NCBI GenBank assembly: GCA_945917385.1
Contig: CAMEHJ010000062.1
Coordinates: 1 to 6,704, forward strand
DNA from: an uncultured bacterium
GTDB lineage: Bacteria; Bacillota_A; Clostridia; Oscillospirales; Oscillospiraceae
Length of the DNA: 6,704 nucleotides
Direction of reading: 5' to 3'
The notes beneath the pieces were generated by a model. It worked only from the letters and a program-made list of their open reading frames with translations. It made no database searches and was not told the DNA's origin. This document shows, in pieces, positions 6,482-6,704 of the stretch; the first letter of the stretch is position 1, and the number at the start of each line of letters is the position of its first letter. The translations under genes and the position numbers were made by a program.

Positions 6482-6591
6482 CGCCTATGCACATAAAAGT
6501 GATTATAAAATAATAATTCATAAAAATAATAAATTAAAAGAAAAAGATATTAATATTTCTTAAAAAAGTTCGCATTTCTTTAAAAATGCCC
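6482..6591. promoter_or_regulatory. AT-rich spacer between the divergent promoters
   Basis: This stretch is mostly A and T, in sharp contrast to the GC-rich genes on both sides. It contains the palindrome ATATTAATAT (6547-6556) and a small inverted repeat, GCATTT/AAATGC (6572-6577 with 6584-6589), which ends two bases before the -35 box of the rightward promoter. It may hold UP elements or operator sites. I see no coding potential or RNA gene in it. Confidence 0.4.
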
Positions 6592-6620
6592 TTGACCTGC
6601 ACATAGTGTACTGCTATAAT
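6592..6620 (+). promoter_or_regulatory. Strong sigma-A-type promoter of the rightward gene
   Basis: TTGACC (6592-6597) and a perfect TATAAT (6615-6620) are separated by the optimal 17 bp. Transcription would start near 6627, giving a leader of about 34 nt with an AGAGAGG ribosome binding site at 6646-6652. It is the best promoter match in the window. Confidence 0.85.
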
Positions 6621-6660
6621 GAACGAAGCTTTGAACAGGAAAAAAGAGAGAGGTGAAACG

Positions 6661-6704
6661 GTGGAATGCAGTTTGAGAAAGTGGCGCATGGAGGATGCGG
6701 AGGA
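6661..6704 (+). CDS. N-terminal fragment of a probable GNAT-family N-acetyltransferase, cut by the window edge
   Basis: Only about 14 codons are present: (M)ECSLRKWRMEDAEE. The LRxWRxEDAE pattern at the very start is typical of the RimJ/RimL-like branch of GNAT acetyltransferases, which use acetyl-CoA to acetylate protein N-termini or small amines. The GTG start is chosen because AGAGAGG lies 8 bases upstream and a strong promoter precedes it. The catalytic region is outside the window, so the family call rests on the first strand alone. Confidence 0.6.
   Translation, partial: MECSLRKWRMEDAE

Overview
The window reads as chromosome of an anaerobic, Gram-positive Firmicute. My best guess is a gut-type Clostridia (Oscillospiraceae/Ruminococcaceae-like). 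The grounds are strong purine-rich ribosome binding sites, sigma-A-type promoters, GC-rich coding sequence against AT-rich gaps, a secreted SH3b-NlpC/P60 protein with a Thr-Pro linker, and a very cysteine-rich Fe-S flavoprotein. The lineage is inference; there is no rRNA or other marker here.

Layout. Positions 1-103 hold the end of a possibly structured leader. Next comes a 617-residue secreted cell-wall hydrolase (104-1957, +) with four SH3b domains and an NlpC/P60 catalytic domain, closed by a hairpin terminator. A 342-base gap follows, with a perfect 18-bp palindrome, a likely promoter and a potentially folded 5' leader. It precedes a two-gene operon (+): an 887-residue multi-cofactor flavoprotein (2300-4963) and, one base later, a HypA-type metallochaperone (4965-5312). 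A bidirectional terminator (5344-5376) separates this operon from the convergent lrgA-lrgB operon, which lies on the minus strand (6425 down to 5381). A divergent AT-rich regulatory region then drives lrgAB leftwards and a gene cut by the window edge (6661 onward, probably a GNAT acetyltransferase) rightwards.

How the genes may work together. The flavoprotein joins a winged-helix/Cys-rich module, a ferredoxin domain, a GltD/NfnB-like FAD-NAD(P)H unit and a C-terminal cysteine-rich tail. It should move electrons between NAD(P)H and Fe-S carriers. Its near-overlap with a HypA homologue, with no hydrogenase gene in view, is the most interesting point. The pair suggests a redox complex linked to metal-centre assembly, but the partner is not in the window. 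LrgAB belongs to a family linked to murein-hydrolase control and pyruvate transport. Its closeness to a wall hydrolase and a redox operon is suggestive only. Everything else looks like ordinary chromosomal content; I see no mobile element, CRISPR array, tRNA or rRNA.
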